Assembly: GCA_036250225.1 (NCBI GenBank)
Contig: JAPZLL010000006.1
Coordinates: 1-64,000 of the forward strand
Direction: 5' to 3'
Length of the DNA stretch: 64,000 nucleotides
From: Cercophora sp. LCS_1
Lineage: Eukaryota > Ascomycota > Sordariomycetes > Sordariales > Lasiosphaeriaceae
Made by a program: the position numbers and the translations under genes. Below, piece by piece: positions 11,693-22,990 of the stretch; position 1 is the stretch's first letter; the number at the start of each line of letters is the position of its first letter. The notes under the pieces were generated by a model. It was not told the origin of the DNA. It was given only the letters and a program-made list of their open reading frames with translations, and did not search any database.

Positions 11693-11785
11693 TTTAATTA
11701 AGAGAGAGTCTCGACGTACTGTTGCAAACGTCTCCGTGTGCTGTAACCCCTCCCCACACCCACACAAAACCCTAACCCTGCAGCG
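11693..11785 (+). repeat. left terminal inverted repeat
   Basis: 93 bp, inverted partner of 12571-12663. It includes the telomere-like string aaccctaaccctg near 11767-11780. Confidence 0.85.
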
Positions 11786-12424
11786 CATCCGGCGCCTGCG
11801 CGCCTCGCGCATGTCATTGAATTTTTGAACACGCGGCCGTCGCAAATCCATCGTTTTTGACCTTCTGTCAATCAACACCATCGTTTTTCGTCGATCTTGG
11901 CGATCTAAATCGCTGCGCGCGCAACAAGGTAAGCTCTATACACCTATTTAACGCTTTTCTAGGCGTGCGCTTACCCTGCACTAGATGGAGGAAGCCAACT
12001 GGGCCTCCATTACCCTCGGCGCAGCCTTTTTCGACGATAACGACCCCCAATAAGAAGCCGACCCAGCCGACCTCGAAAGCGAAGACCTCAGGGTATAGAT
12101 CTTGATGAAGACGAGCCTCTCCCTCGCACAACTATCAATGGCCTTGAGGAAACTGCTAGGCAAGCTCGGCAGGCTTCTAGAAGCCGCAGCAGTAGCGCCG
12201 CGAGCTCCCAGCGGACTGGCAGAGGCGGATCTATGGCTTCAAGAGGCCGTATTACGAAGAGAACACCATCGGCTTCGTTGGCTTTGGCGGCTTCGGCGGC
12301 TTCGGGGCGCCGCACGAGTGCGGGGCTGGCTCAGAGCGGCCAGGGGGCCCCTGAGCAGGGTTGAGGATGGATTGAGCCAATGGGAGCAACTTTGTAGATT
12401 AGATAGGCAGTCAGAAAGCGATAT

Positions 12425-12440
12425 CAATTGAATTCAATTG
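12425..12440. repeat. 16-bp perfect palindrome inside the element
   Basis: The string caattgaattcaattg is its own reverse complement. A further CAATTG lies at 12487-12492. It could be a subterminal protein-binding site; function inferred only. Confidence 0.6.
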
Positions 12441-12570
12441 AGCGCGACGGTTTTTTACGTCAAAAAACGAAAATTTGGCTTGTGTTCAATTGAAAGGGGG
12501 CTGTTTTCGGTGAGAAACGGTCGACGGCACGCGGCTGGCATGCACCCCAGCCGCGATGGCGCGCATGCGA

Positions 12571-12663
12571 CGCTGCAGGGTTAGGGTTTTGTGTGGGTGT
12601 GGGGAGGGGTTACAGTACACGGAGACGTTTGCAACAGTACGTCGAGACTCCCTCTTAATTAAA
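12571..12663 (-). repeat. right terminal inverted repeat
   Basis: 93 bp. Its reverse complement matches the left repeat except at two positions (agag/aggg near the tip, and tgtg/tgta). Confidence 0.85.
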
Positions 12664-13086
12664 TTATATAGTAAGAAAGCCAGAAACTGTGGCCGGCGAA
12701 AAGGATCTTTTACAACGCACAAACCCTGCGTTAACCTGACGTCATTGGTGTTTTTTTGACTCGAACGCGGCCCCGGCTCCGGGAGAGAAAGCCACTATCT
12801 GCCGGCCCCACTGTGCACAATCAAGGTTCCGACGCGTAACCGAGCGCCGAGGATCCGGCACCGAACGCCGAAACTCTACAAGAGTGACGCGAGGCCCTCG
12901 GCTACAACAAAGTTTTCGCGGACAACAAGGTTTGCCTCGATCGTACAAAATGGATTTTCCCAAATCTGCCCGCCTTCCTCCTTCACCATCTCCAACCATC
13001 CTCAGCGAAATCCCAAACCACGCCTGAGAACGCTGCAAGACTGCGCCGAAACATCAAGATCCCACGCACCAGCCAGCCATCAAGGC

Positions 13087-13467
13087 ATGCACACCCATCG
13101 AGCGACCTATGCATCGCTGCTGACAAGAACGTGCCACAGTACTGCATCCACGAGCCGAAGCAAGAAGATGGGCACCAAGGGTAAGCTTCCTGTCAGGGAG
13201 CACGGCAAGAAGACAGTGCTTGAGGACGTCACCTTGACCACACCGAAGGTGGGCAAGGCACGCATCAAGAAAACCAACAGTGCCAAGAAGATCCTACCCT
13301 TCGAGGGCATACCAGTGGAGGAGCTGCAGAATGAAGATCTGCGGCGGCTGTTACTGTGTTACATAGCCCGGAACGAAAGGCGAAGTGATAAGTCACCTCG
13401 AGGGTGCAGTAAACTCGCACTGTGCCGTGGCATCAAACAGACGGTTGCTGTGAGGCCGCTGATTTGA
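13087..13467 (+). CDS. hypothetical basic protein (uncertain)
   Basis: An open frame of up to 126 codons. The part from the internal Met at 13168 (MGTKGKLPVREHGKK) is lysine-rich, followed by an acidic/leucine-rich stretch (VEELQNEDLRRLLLCYIARNERR) that could form a helix. The composition looks more like protein than chance, but no family is recognised, and the C-terminal 30 residues may be intronic. No homologue could be named. Confidence 0.3.
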   Translation: MHTHRATYASLLTRTCHSTASTSRSKKMGTKGKLPVREHGKKTVLEDVTLTTPKVGKARIKKTNSAKKILPFEGIPVEELQNEDLRRLLLCYIARNERRSDKSPRGCSKLALCRGIKQTVAVRPLI

Positions 13468-13951
13468 CCACGGTTCCCCACAGGGCCGATGGCCCGCGAC
13501 TCCACAGTTGACATATCATAGGCAGTTCTGGGGAGCTGCAGAATCGCGAACAAGTGACGGTCCAGTAAGCTGCAAACTGCATCACCTGTTCGTTATCTCT
13601 GACCACATCCTCAAGGCGGGGCGGGGGGTTGGGTTTCAGATTCAAGCTGAGGACAAGCGTGGGCGTTTTCGTATTGCATGTGGCGATGCGTGATTCGACG
13701 CGTGGGAATGCGGTAGGCCTCAGCGCAGCTCATGAGGCTCCCTCGATTCGTCGAAGGCAAACGGACGGTAGCTCGGAACCGCCCGGTTGTTCCTCCCACA
13801 CTTTTCTTTCGTCGGCTAGGGCAAACCCTTTTCGACCCCGCTTTCCCCTAAGTCCAGAAACTTTATCATTTCCGAGGATTTGTGAACCTTCTCGAACTTC
13901 TGTTCTCTTTTGATCCCTCCGTTAGGTACTCAACTCTGCAAGCCTTACGCC
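13468..13951. other. intergenic, upstream of helicase gene
   Basis: No gene recognised. Pyrimidine-rich before the helicase start at 13952, as is common in fungal promoters. Confidence 0.45.
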
Positions 13952-16900
13952 ATGTCTTCAACACGCGGCGATCCTTGGGGTGGAACAAGCTCCTCATGGC
14001 GTGGAAGGGGTCGCGGTGGAAGTCGTGGGCGTGGTGGTCGCGGTGCTTCTCAGCTCGCGCCATCCCACACCAACATTCTCGCCAGCCGGCGGCACTGGCA
14101 TCTGCGTTTTCTTCTCCAGACGGGGAAGCTGCAAATTTGGCCCAAGATGCAAATTCTCCCACAGCTTGAACACAACTGACCGACTCGAACAAGCCCGCCA
14201 GCGCCAAAAAGACGCTACTACCCCAGACCAAGAAGAGGAGAGAGACCAGTACTATCGATGGAAATCTTCCCTGAGAGATGCGGGATCCCTCCTCGGCACC
14301 CCGATGCACATCTCTAATCCATGGGCTCAAGCATTATCTGTGCTGAACGGCAACAGCCGCGAGTGGCATCAACGTCTTGTTCGAGACCTCGTCGATGCCT
14401 CGGAGTCCGATGTCAGAACCACAAACGGCTTGGAACTGCTCCACGCCACATTGCGCACAAAGCCAAACTTCCAAACTTCGGTACACCTACAGCATACACT
14501 GGACTTTCTTCGTGTCATCACTCACGCTTCTATCCTGGACTGTTTGTCTATCGAAACGTATGTTGGAACCCTTTACAACATCATCGGCGGCGTCAACGGC
14601 GACCGCGCTATTTCCTTCTTCACTGGCATCTGCGATGGGCTTGTGGAACACAGTACGTACAACAAAGACCCCAAGATGACGTCTGTGTGTCTCGGAGAGA
14701 TGCTCAATGCCATGTACGAGCTTCTGCGCCGAGAGAAGCGAGCAACGCTCAACCCCGATCTCCCCACCCTTCTTGATCGATTTGGTGAACTTCTTGGTTT
14801 GCTTGGGGTCTCGAGCCCGCACGACGTCCAGATACACAGCGATCGCATTTCTCGTCTTCGGAGGATTGCCGATCTCTCAAACGACCGCCTCGTCAAAGGA
14901 AACACCCAGGACGGGCAGGGTACTAGCGGGTTGCTCGAAGGTCAAGTGTTTCCGCATAACATTCCCTTTCCCAACGGGCGCCACGACAACGACCATCGAG
15001 ATATCTCTCAGATCAGCATAATGCCCACGCCGGGTGAGATTGCCAACGGAGAAATCGAGTACCTGCCATCCACCGATCCTCGTCAAGTACACTTCCTCGA
15101 CGACCCCGTCCAGCGTTACCTTGATACTCACTTCCGCCTACTACGACACGACATCTTGGGTCCTCTCAAAGACACGCTGGGAGTCTTGATGTCAACCTTG
15201 GAACAGCAAGTCCCGCTACCGAAGACCCACGGCAACGAGCTGAACGCGCATATTTACCAAGACGCATCCGTCGCCCACATTGCCGTCAACGACAGGCGTG
15301 GATTCGAAGCTCATATTTCTTTCACTTGCCCTCCACAGCTCAACAAGAAGAGCAACGCTGAGAAAAAGCAATGGTGGGACAACTGCAAGAGGTTGGAGCC
15401 AGGAGGACTGGTATCACTTATGTGTCTTGATGGGGACAGAGCTATCCCCCTCTTGCTCGTCGTCACCGACAAGTCTACCGACCACTTGAAGACCCAAGGG
15501 CCGTGCTTGACGCCCAACTCCCATCAGAAGCCAACGATTGGTGCCAAGCTCGCCAGCAACTACCAGACAGAGCTGCAATTCCTGATCAGGCTCTACCAGG
15601 GCAAGACCCGTGGCATCCTCGTGGACGTTCCAGGCCTCATTCCAGCAACTTTTGTGCCGATTCTGGGGAACCTTCAGCGCATGGTGGGCACTGGGGATCT
15701 CCCGTTCCAGGAATGGATTGTCCCAAAGTTACGAGCGAACTCTGAGGATCGCGTCCTGCTCCCACCCCAGTATGCACGACGCCCCGGGTTCTCATTTTCT
15801 CTGAGGAGCATCTCCAATGCAGCAGATGGTGCAGCCCTATCCGTAAAGCCGACGTCGTTGCCCAATGACACCCAACTCATCGACACCATGGAGGCACAGA
15901 CTGGTCTCGACCGTGGTCAGTGTCAAGCCATGGTGGCAGCCCTTACCCGTGAGTTTGCTTGCATTCAAGGGCCACCGGGAACAGGAAAGTCATACATGGG
16001 CGTTAAACTGCTGCAAGTGCTGCTCGATAGCAAGACTACCGCCAACCTTGGACCAATCATCATCATGTAAGCTTTTTCATTAACTGTGTCCTTGTTGGAA
16101 CTTTGACGCTAAGCTCGATTTGAACAGATGCTACACGAACCATGCCCTCGACCAGTTCTTGAAGCACCTGCTAGCCGTGGGTATCACCAGGATCGTTCGC
16201 ATTGGCGGGAAGAGTCGGTGCCCTGAGCTTGACGCATACAACCTCAGAGCAAGAACCGGTACCATGAACAAGACGAGACACGAGAGCTACATGCTGGGCC
16301 GGACTCATGGTGAGCTCGACGAGCACATGGAACGAATGGGAAGAAGACTCGGTTCCCTCCACAAAATCCGCAACGACTCAACGTCACACCAGGCCATCAG
16401 ACGTCTCCTGAAGCGTCAGCACCCAGCCATCAGTCGGCAGTTTGACGCGACTGATGAAGATGGGTTTACAAAAGCCGGGAGAGACCCCCTTGTCATATGG
16501 GCCTCGGCAGGCAGGAAGAAATGGAACGCCAACGCGACCACTCAACAGCACGACATCACCGCCCTAGTTACAAGGGCCGAGGAGAGTGGGGTCGACACTT
16601 TGCAACGCGCAGAACGCCAGGCGCTGATTGACAGCTGGCTCAAGGAGATTTAGACCGAAGAAACCAACATGCTGTTCGAAGACATTTGCGCCGCTAATCG
16701 GCTGCGGAATACTCTGGACTCTGTCCATGGCGAGCTGGATCGACGCGCCCTTCTCACAGCCGACGTCATTGGCGTCACCACCACTGGTCTGGCTCGAGAC
16801 ATTGCCACTCTTCGAAAGCGCCGTGCCAAGGTTGTCGTTTGCGAGGAAGCAGCCGAAGTGCTCGAAGCCCACATGATTTCGGCACTCATGCCAGGGGTCG

Positions 16901-19900
16901 AACATCTCATCCAAATTGGTGATCACCAACAACTCCGCCCGCAGATCAACAACTACTCACTCAGCCTTGAAACGCCCCAAGGGATGCTATACCAGGTCGA
17001 CAGAAGCCAGTTCGAGCGTCTGGCCGTCGGCGAGCCAGGCACCCCACCGATGCCTATCGCACAACTCAACATCCAACGCCGCATGCGTCCGCAAATCGCG
17101 AGCCTCATCCGGGATACCATGTACCCTGCGCTTCAAGATCACCCTTCTGTCTCAGATCTGCCAGATGTAGTGGGTGTGCGCGAGAATGTCTTCTGGCTCG
17201 ATCACCAACACATGGAAGACACGGCGGGAGATGAAGGTCGTCTCAAGTCGCACAGCAACAAATGGGAAGTTTCAATGACCAAGGCCCTCGTCCGCCACCT
17301 CATTCGCCAAGGGGCGTACAAAAGCACCGACATTGCCGTGCTGACCCCCTATACGGGACAGCTGCAAAAACTCCGGGCATCTCTCGGCGAGGACTTTGAG
17401 ATCTCTCTCAGCGACAAGGACGAAGAGAAGCTTGCGCAGGAGGGATTCGATCTGCTGGTGGATACCAGTGTCGACGGCAACGATGGCAAGTCCACGGCAA
17501 GTAACCAACCGTCTTTCCAACGAAAACAGCTCCTGGATTCGTTGCGTCTTGCCACGGTCGACAACTTCCAAGGCGAAGAGGCCCAAGTCGTCATCGTCTC
17601 TCTTGTCCGGAGCAACACGTCCCGCAAAGTTGGCTTTCTCCGCACCAAGAACCGAATAAACGTTCTGCTATCCCGCGCCCAACACGGCCTGTATCTCATT
17701 GGCAACAAAGACACGTACACCAACATCCCCATGTGGGCCAATGTCCGGAACCAGCTTGGTGCCGTCGGCGCTGTTGGCACGGCCTTCAACCTGTGTTGTC
17801 CCCGCCACACCGACACACCGATTCAGTGCGCCTCGCCGGAGGACTTTATCCTTTACAGCCCTGAGGGAGGCTGCAACATCCCGTGCGACAAGCGGCTGTC
17901 TGCGTGCGGGCATCGATGTCAAACGAAATGCCACTCGGACGCCATGCATGCCGCATTTGTCTGCCCCCAGCCCTGCCCCCGCGTCAGAGCAACATGCGAG
18001 CACGCATGCCCAAAGCTCTGCGGTGAGTCCTGCGGTCTCTGTCAGGTGCTTGTAGACGGTGTGCTACTCCCCTGCGGACACGTCAAGGACAAGGTGGCTT
18101 GTCATCGCGCTCAGAACAAAGACGAGATTCCATGTCTTGAGCAGGTGAAAAAGAAGATAACTGCGTGTGGTCATGTAGTCGTCACAGAGTGTTACAGGGA
18201 TGTCAACGCAGACGGGTTCGCTTGCAGGACGCCATGTGCGGAGCTTCTAGCTTGTGGACACCAATGTCCGGGGAAATGCGGGGGCTGTACGCCTAAAACG
18301 GAAGATGGAACTCGGACGAAGGCGGCAGAACATCCAACCTGCAAGAAGAGATGCGGCAGACCGAGAGATACGTGTGGGCATACGTGCGGGGAGGGGTGCC
18401 ACGCTGGAGAGGCCTGTCCACCATGCACCACGCGCTGCGAGGTGAGCCTTCTTTCCAATCCTTCACATTATGAATCATGCACTAACAAGTTCAAAAGGTT
18501 CGATGCCCCCATTCAAGATGCTCTCAGCCCTGCCGGGAGCCATGTGCTCCTTGCATAGAGCCCTGCGCCTGGGCCTGTGAGCACCAGGGGCCATGCCTCA
18601 TGCCTTGCGCAGCGCCTTGCAACCGCCTGCCTTGCAGCGAGAGGTGCAGCATGACCTTGGACTGTGGCCATCGTTGTCCAAGCCTTTGTGGCGAGACTTG
18701 TCCGAAGGAACACTGCCAGGAGTGCGGCCATAAGGCGGACAGTCGGGTTGATCTCCTCGAGTTCAAGAGTTACAAGGAGCTGGATCTTGACGAAACGCCT
18801 ATCGTTGTCATCGACTGTGGTCATTTCTTTACGGCTGAGTCTGTCGACGGACTGGTGTCAATGATCCAGGTGTATGCGACGGATGAGGAAGGGCGTTACA
18901 CCGGGCTACTGAAACCGTCTGATATGTTGTCCGTTCCCTGCTGTCCGGACTGCAAGAGACCAATTCGGCAGTTTGCAACACGCCGCTTCAACCGCATTGT
19001 CAACATGGCAGTCATGGACGAGACGGCCAAAAAGTTCCGAATCCAAGGGGAAAACGGCCTAGAGGGCTTCAGACACCGGGCCGCCGAAGCCGAGAAGTCT
19101 CTGCGAGGCTCTCAAACCGTTTTTCTCAAGGCGGCTCAACGCATGGCCGGGGCGGAGACGCGGAGCAACACCAAGATGAAGGAAAAGGGCTCGACCAGCG
19201 TCACGGGGCGATATTCAGAATGTCGTGCTTTGGAGGATGACATTGCCAAATTCTGCAGGCGAATGGGTACTGAGCAGCAGCCATCAAAAAAGCTGCATGA
19301 CGCGATCTTGAAGTCGAGAGAGAGGCAGCCGCTCGATAGCCTTTTGGGTCAGCTGGCGATCAACGACGATAATGACCAAACCATGATCCCAGCCCCGGAC
19401 AAACAGATCATCCTCCATGGACATCAGCTACTTCTGAGCGTCGGAATGGTCATTCTCCAGGATCAGGTCACCATCACGAAGAAGTCGCCCACTGGTTCCG
19501 TCACACGGGCACCATTCAACATACCGAAGCGAGTCGACACTCTCCTCAAAGGCTACCACGGTCTCATCCAGCAAGCCATAGAGGAGAAGCTTCTGCGAGT
19601 CACTGTGCGCGGCATCATCGGATACGCGCGTGTCATGGCGGCAGCTCACTCGTCCCGCTCGCTGTGTTTTGCAAAGGGCTCCAAGCCAGAACAATACGTC
19701 AACACAGCAAGAGCGCTCCTTGACGCCGGAGTAAAGCTATGCAATGGCTCGATTGACACTGATGGTAGTATGCAAGCAGAGCTGGAGGACCTCCAGGGTC
19801 TCCTGAGACGTGAGTGGTACGAGGAGGTCACTGAGGAGGAAATCAGGGCCATCAAGTCCGCCATGGTCAGCGGGCCGGGCGGCATTTCGACACACTCGGG

Positions 19901-20112
19901 CCATTGGTACAAGTGTCAGAATGGACACGTGGTAGGTCATCCTGTGTCTCGGTTTTGTTGTGGTTCAAACTAACGCTGTAAAACAGTTTGCGATTGGTGA
20001 ATGCGGGATGCCAATGGAGCTCGCGAGATGCCCAGAGTGTGCATCTCCCATTGGAGGACGAAGCCATTCGTTGGTGAACGGTGTCTCAAGAGCACAGGAG
20101 ATGGAGGGGTGA
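13952..20112 (+). pseudogene. ZNFX1/Hrr1-type SF1 RNA helicase with NFX1 zinc fingers, carrying two frame lesions
   Basis: Exons: 13952-16066, 16128-18441, 18498-19931 and 19987-20112, with introns of 61, 56 and 55 bp; about 1995 codons. Order: N-terminal RGG-rich stretch; CCCH zinc finger (GICVFFSRRGSCKFGPRCKFSHS); UPF1-like helicase core with motif I GPPGTGKS (split from CYTNHALDQ by intron 1), motif II VVCEEAAEV, IGDHQQLRP, RRMRP, VDNFQGEEAQVVIVSLVRS and NRINVLLSRAQHGLYLIG; many Cys-rich NFX1-type repeats; and a C-terminal RZ-type finger (HWYKCQNGHVFAIGECGMPMELARC). Relatives include fission-yeast Hrr1 (RNAi-directed heterochromatin) and animal ZNFX1. Two lesions: a one-base frame change at about 14050-14095 between the RGG region and the CCCH finger, and an in-frame TAG at 16651-16653 in the helicase core, after which the same frame continues with TEETNMLFEDICAANRLR. 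CAG to TAG would explain the stop. Everything else is conserved, so the gene is either recently inactivated, read through, or affected by consensus error. Confidence 0.8.
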
Positions 20113-20382
20113 GCGTTCGAACGAGTATCAGGCTTTGGAGCGTGATTAGATCTGGCTTTGGGACGTAAAAAGAGCGGCGAAGATTGGCCGATATAACCTG
20201 GTGAAGTGGATAACTAATGAGGAATGGATTACTCGAGGATGGACGCCGTCGGTTGGGAAGCTGAGGCGCCGGAACCATAATCCACACAAGCGCCACCAAC
20301 GGCGCTGTGGTGGGCCATTGACCAGACATTGGCAACCTGGTTCTGTGTTTTCCTCGTAAACATCTTCGAGGAGACGCAGCCG

Positions 20383-21318
20383 TTACACAGAAGAAAAAAA
20401 AGCCGCACACTCCAGCCCAAACCCAAAACAACGGGCATACCACCCCTGCGACCAATAGCTCATCTCCATGTTATGCGGTGCACCCTTGACGACACTCCCA
20501 TCGACCCTAGAACTCGCCGAGAACGCAGCCATAAACTCCCTGGCATGCTCCTCAGTCCCCTTCCAGTAAATATCTCTCTCGGCCAGACCAATCATCACCG
20601 GGGCTCGTACATGCGGCGCCCAATCGGTTCGAACACGAGGCAGCCACACGTCCCACGCATCCTGAACCTCGCGAAACGGGACGGGGAGGTTGAGGCGCTT
20701 GGTGTGTTTATAAATCGACGGATCGCACGTACCCTTGGGAATGAACATGTCGTCCTTGAGGTCATCAGGAAACGTGATGAACTCGGGGATCTCGTTCGGT
20801 GGCCGGTCAGCTGGTCTTTCTCTCACGGGCTGAATACCGAGGCCAGAGATGATGATGCCGGCCAACGGGTAGTTTGGCTTCCTTTCCTGCTCGGATGTTT
20901 CGTGGGCATGAAGAGCGGCGGTGATGACGGCCCCGGACACGCCGAGGCTATGGGCCAGAAGAACAACACCATTGCATCCTTGCGCGACACCGAACTTCCC
21001 CCATACGGCGGGTAGGATGAACTTGTGAAGCCATTCGCCGTATGTTTCGTGATAGGAAGATCCCTCCGGGATGGGGTCAAACGAGGTTGAGTCCTTGTAG
21101 CCAGGCCGATTGATAGCCACAAATGGGACGCCGAGGGCATTACTGGCAATTGCCGCGGTATGTTTCTCATCGACGTGGAAGTAGTCGCTGGAATATGTGC
21201 CCCCATGTAAACCGACCATCAGGGGCCGGTACTTGGGATAAGTTGACGGCGCGATAGGAAGGTTGGCCCATCCCGTCAGGGTTGCCCCGTTGGCAAGAGT
21301 GAGGGTGAAGGATCCCAT
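20383..21318 (-). CDS. alpha/beta hydrolase, 311 aa
   Basis: A single exon starting MGSFTLTLANGATLTGW at 21318; the open frame extends further upstream but without family-like sequence. Landmarks of an intact alpha/beta-hydrolase: GLHGGTYSSDYF (oxyanion region), FVAINRPGYKDS, nucleophile elbow VVLLAHSLGVSGA, acid in IGLAERDIYWKGT and catalytic His in KGAPHNMEMSYW. No signal peptide, so probably cytosolic. Similar fungal hydrolases are often found beside secondary-metabolite genes, but none is adjacent here. The gene is convergent with the ZNFX1-like gene (270 bp between stops). Substrate unknown. Confidence 0.85.
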   Translation of the reverse strand: MGSFTLTLANGATLTGWANLPIAPSTYPKYRPLMVGLHGGTYSSDYFHVDEKHTAAIASNALGVPFVAINRPGYKDSTSFDPIPEGSSYHETYGEWLHKFILPAVWGKFGVAQGCNGVVLLAHSLGVSGAVITAALHAHETSEQERKPNYPLAGIIISGLGIQPVRERPADRPPNEIPEFITFPDDLKDDMFIPKGTCDPSIYKHTKRLNLPVPFREVQDAWDVWLPRVRTDWAPHVRAPVMIGLAERDIYWKGTEEHAREFMAAFSASSRVDGSVVKGAPHNMEMSYWSQGWYARCFGFGLECAAFFSSV

Positions 21319-21823
21319 TGCGAGATCAGCTATCCGAGTCCACGAAGTTCTAGGGTGCCCGTGTGACCATCCTTTATAAACTTCGGATCCTCGGACTTTC
21401 GTTGTGGTCGTGCGTACGCAGGCCTCGCTCTTTGTTACCGCGCGTGCGGGAAGCCTTCGAGTCGGCTGGGTTACCGAGCCGTTGAACATCGGATTCTGGT
21501 CACACCAAGTCCGAATCCCACCCACCTTGTTCCCGAACTGGACGGGTTAAAGCAATCCAATGAAGGCCTTCCCGGTATTTTCAGCGGTGAAGACCCGACG
21601 GCAGATATCATTTTGGGGCTCGTGTTCGTCAAAGAACATTCGTACCATTCCTAATCGCTGGAAGAGATTCGTTGTTGGCGCCGTGTTTGACGAGGTCGAA
21701 GGGGCTGTCAGAACGAGGAAATCGTGCCTCCAAGATACATACGGATCGATAGTCCTGCCAACAAGGAGTAGAGAAACCGGTTTCCCGGTTGTCATTTGAC
21801 GCCTTGCGTCGAGACAGGAGCTC

Positions 21824-22384
21824 GTGAAGACGCATATTTGGCCATTGATCGTGGCCGGAGGGAGCACAAGACGTGAGGGGGAGGAGGACGATGATGTTGT
21901 GGGGAAGTTAGCAATTCTCGTCAGTTGCTTCCTCGAGCATGGGGCTGACCCCCGCACAAAGATCTGGACAATTGGAGTGGACGAAGCTTGCACCCCGAGC
22001 AAACTGATTGACTGCCTCTTGCAGGGACTGGAGCGGCACAAGCATCCGTCTATTAAAGGATACCACGATCTTAAGATTGCATTGGGGCGTGTAAGGGGTT
22101 ACTTGGTAGTGAGTCGAGAAGAGGCGGGTCTTGCATGCACCTGCGCCGAGCCCTTTCTCACGAACGTTTTGACGGGACGCGGTGAGGCAAGTGGTATGAA
22201 GGAGTCCGCAAAAGGTTGGGACGCGCAGGGGAGCCCGGGGTTCTTGCGAAGAGGCTCCAAAAGGCTCGTGAGGAGGATACACGGCTTTGGCCCAGACAAG
22301 GTCCGGATTGAAGTATGCTTCCGAGCCTATGTTGGCAGTAAGAGTTATTTGATGGCTATCTTCTGCACAAACCATTTGCCATGA
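21824..22384 (+). CDS. possible remnant coding region with ankyrin-like helix
   Basis: A 186-codon open frame without a convincing ATG (first in-frame start is GTG). It contains VVGKLAILVSCFLEHGADPRTKIWT, reminiscent of the terminal ankyrin-like segment found downstream of NACHT domains in fungal STAND proteins. No NTPase is nearby. The opposite strand is also open, so strand is uncertain. Best read as a gene fragment; not assigned to a family. Confidence 0.28.
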   Translation: MKTHIWPLIVAGGSTRREGEEDDDVVGKLAILVSCFLEHGADPRTKIWTIGVDEACTPSKLIDCLLQGLERHKHPSIKGYHDLKIALGRVRGYLVVSREEAGLACTCAEPFLTNVLTGRGEASGMKESAKGWDAQGSPGFLRRGSKRLVRRIHGFGPDKVRIEVCFRAYVGSKSYLMAIFCTNHLP

Positions 22385-22481
22385 GCAGTCCCTAGTATTT
22401 TTGATGCAGCGGACCAGCCGCTTTCAGACAAAGGGGATAAATGAAATGAGATGGGACCACCGCCTAGCACCCCCGCCGTCC

Positions 22482-22990
22482 CTACTGTTGCTGCCGCCTA
22501 TCCCACCTCTCCCACCGCGCCTGCTGTTCCTGCCGCTGCCGGTCCAATCGCTGCCACTCCTCCTGGCTCTTTTGCTGCAGGCCAGATGCGGGGTGGTATG
22601 TGGCCATGGAAAACCCTGATCGGTCGTTCAGCGGGTGATAACCAACGTCGAAATGTCCCGAGTTTCCACGCGTGTAGAAGCTCCTCACGGCACCCGGAGC
22701 ACACTCTCCATTCCAAGCCGTGACTTGGCCAGGTATGAGCGGTTGGTGAACCCACGCGGTCCTCCCATTAGGTTCCAGAGACCCAGGTGTCGATAGGCTG
22801 AGTTTGTTATCGTAGTTGTTGAAAAGCGAGGGATATTTGATTTTGTCCTTGCCGTTCCGGACCAAATTAGGGTCCACGGTCGCTTGCTGCTGTCTCGCCT
22901 CTCTGGCGTAGATCCAAGTTTGGGCGTCTGGAATCTTGGCACTGTATCGAGTTCCGTGAAAATCATACTGGGTGACGAGATTAGTATCCT
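22482..22990 (-). CDS. possible microbial-RNase-like domain, partial or with unresolved exons
   Basis: The minus-strand frame runs upstream of Met-22877 through DFHGTRYSAKIPDAQTWIYAR and downstream through YPSLFNNYDNKLSL, TAWVHQPL, PGAVRSFY and FDVGYHPLND. The spacing of a YPx...NN box, a PGAxR box and a YHP box recalls the guanyl-specific ribonuclease (N1/T1, ribotoxin-like) fold. The usual His after YP is Ser here and the Glu of the central strand is not conserved, while the Arg and the late His positions are present. No signal peptide or clean start was found, so it may be a fragment. The C-terminus is Gln/Arg-rich. Family assignment is tentative. Confidence 0.35.

Larger units (their letters stand above)
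11693..12663. mobile_element. 971-bp non-autonomous DNA-transposon-like element with 93-bp TIRs
   Basis: The terminal inverted repeats are 11693-11785 and 12571-12663, with about two mismatches in 93 bp. Each starts tttaattaagag and contains a CT-rich block with aaccctaaccctg. No transposase is encoded. An internal low-complexity frame around 12100-12355 (Ser/Arg/Ala-rich, reading SRSRSSSAASS) and a short frame starting MEEANWASITLGAAFF near 11985 may be remnants of an autonomous parent. Subterminal TTCAATTGA motifs and a perfect 16-bp palindrome (12425-12440) lie inside the right end. Target-site duplications could not be assigned with confidence. Superfamily unknown. Confidence 0.75.

Noticed and set aside
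11760..11785. CCCTAA units considered as an interstitial telomere
   Set aside because: Only one and a half units, and they recur in the opposite TIR, so they belong to the element.
20329..21015. Plus-strand 228-codon frame
   Set aside because: Lies antisense to the intact alpha/beta-hydrolase gene and has no family motif.
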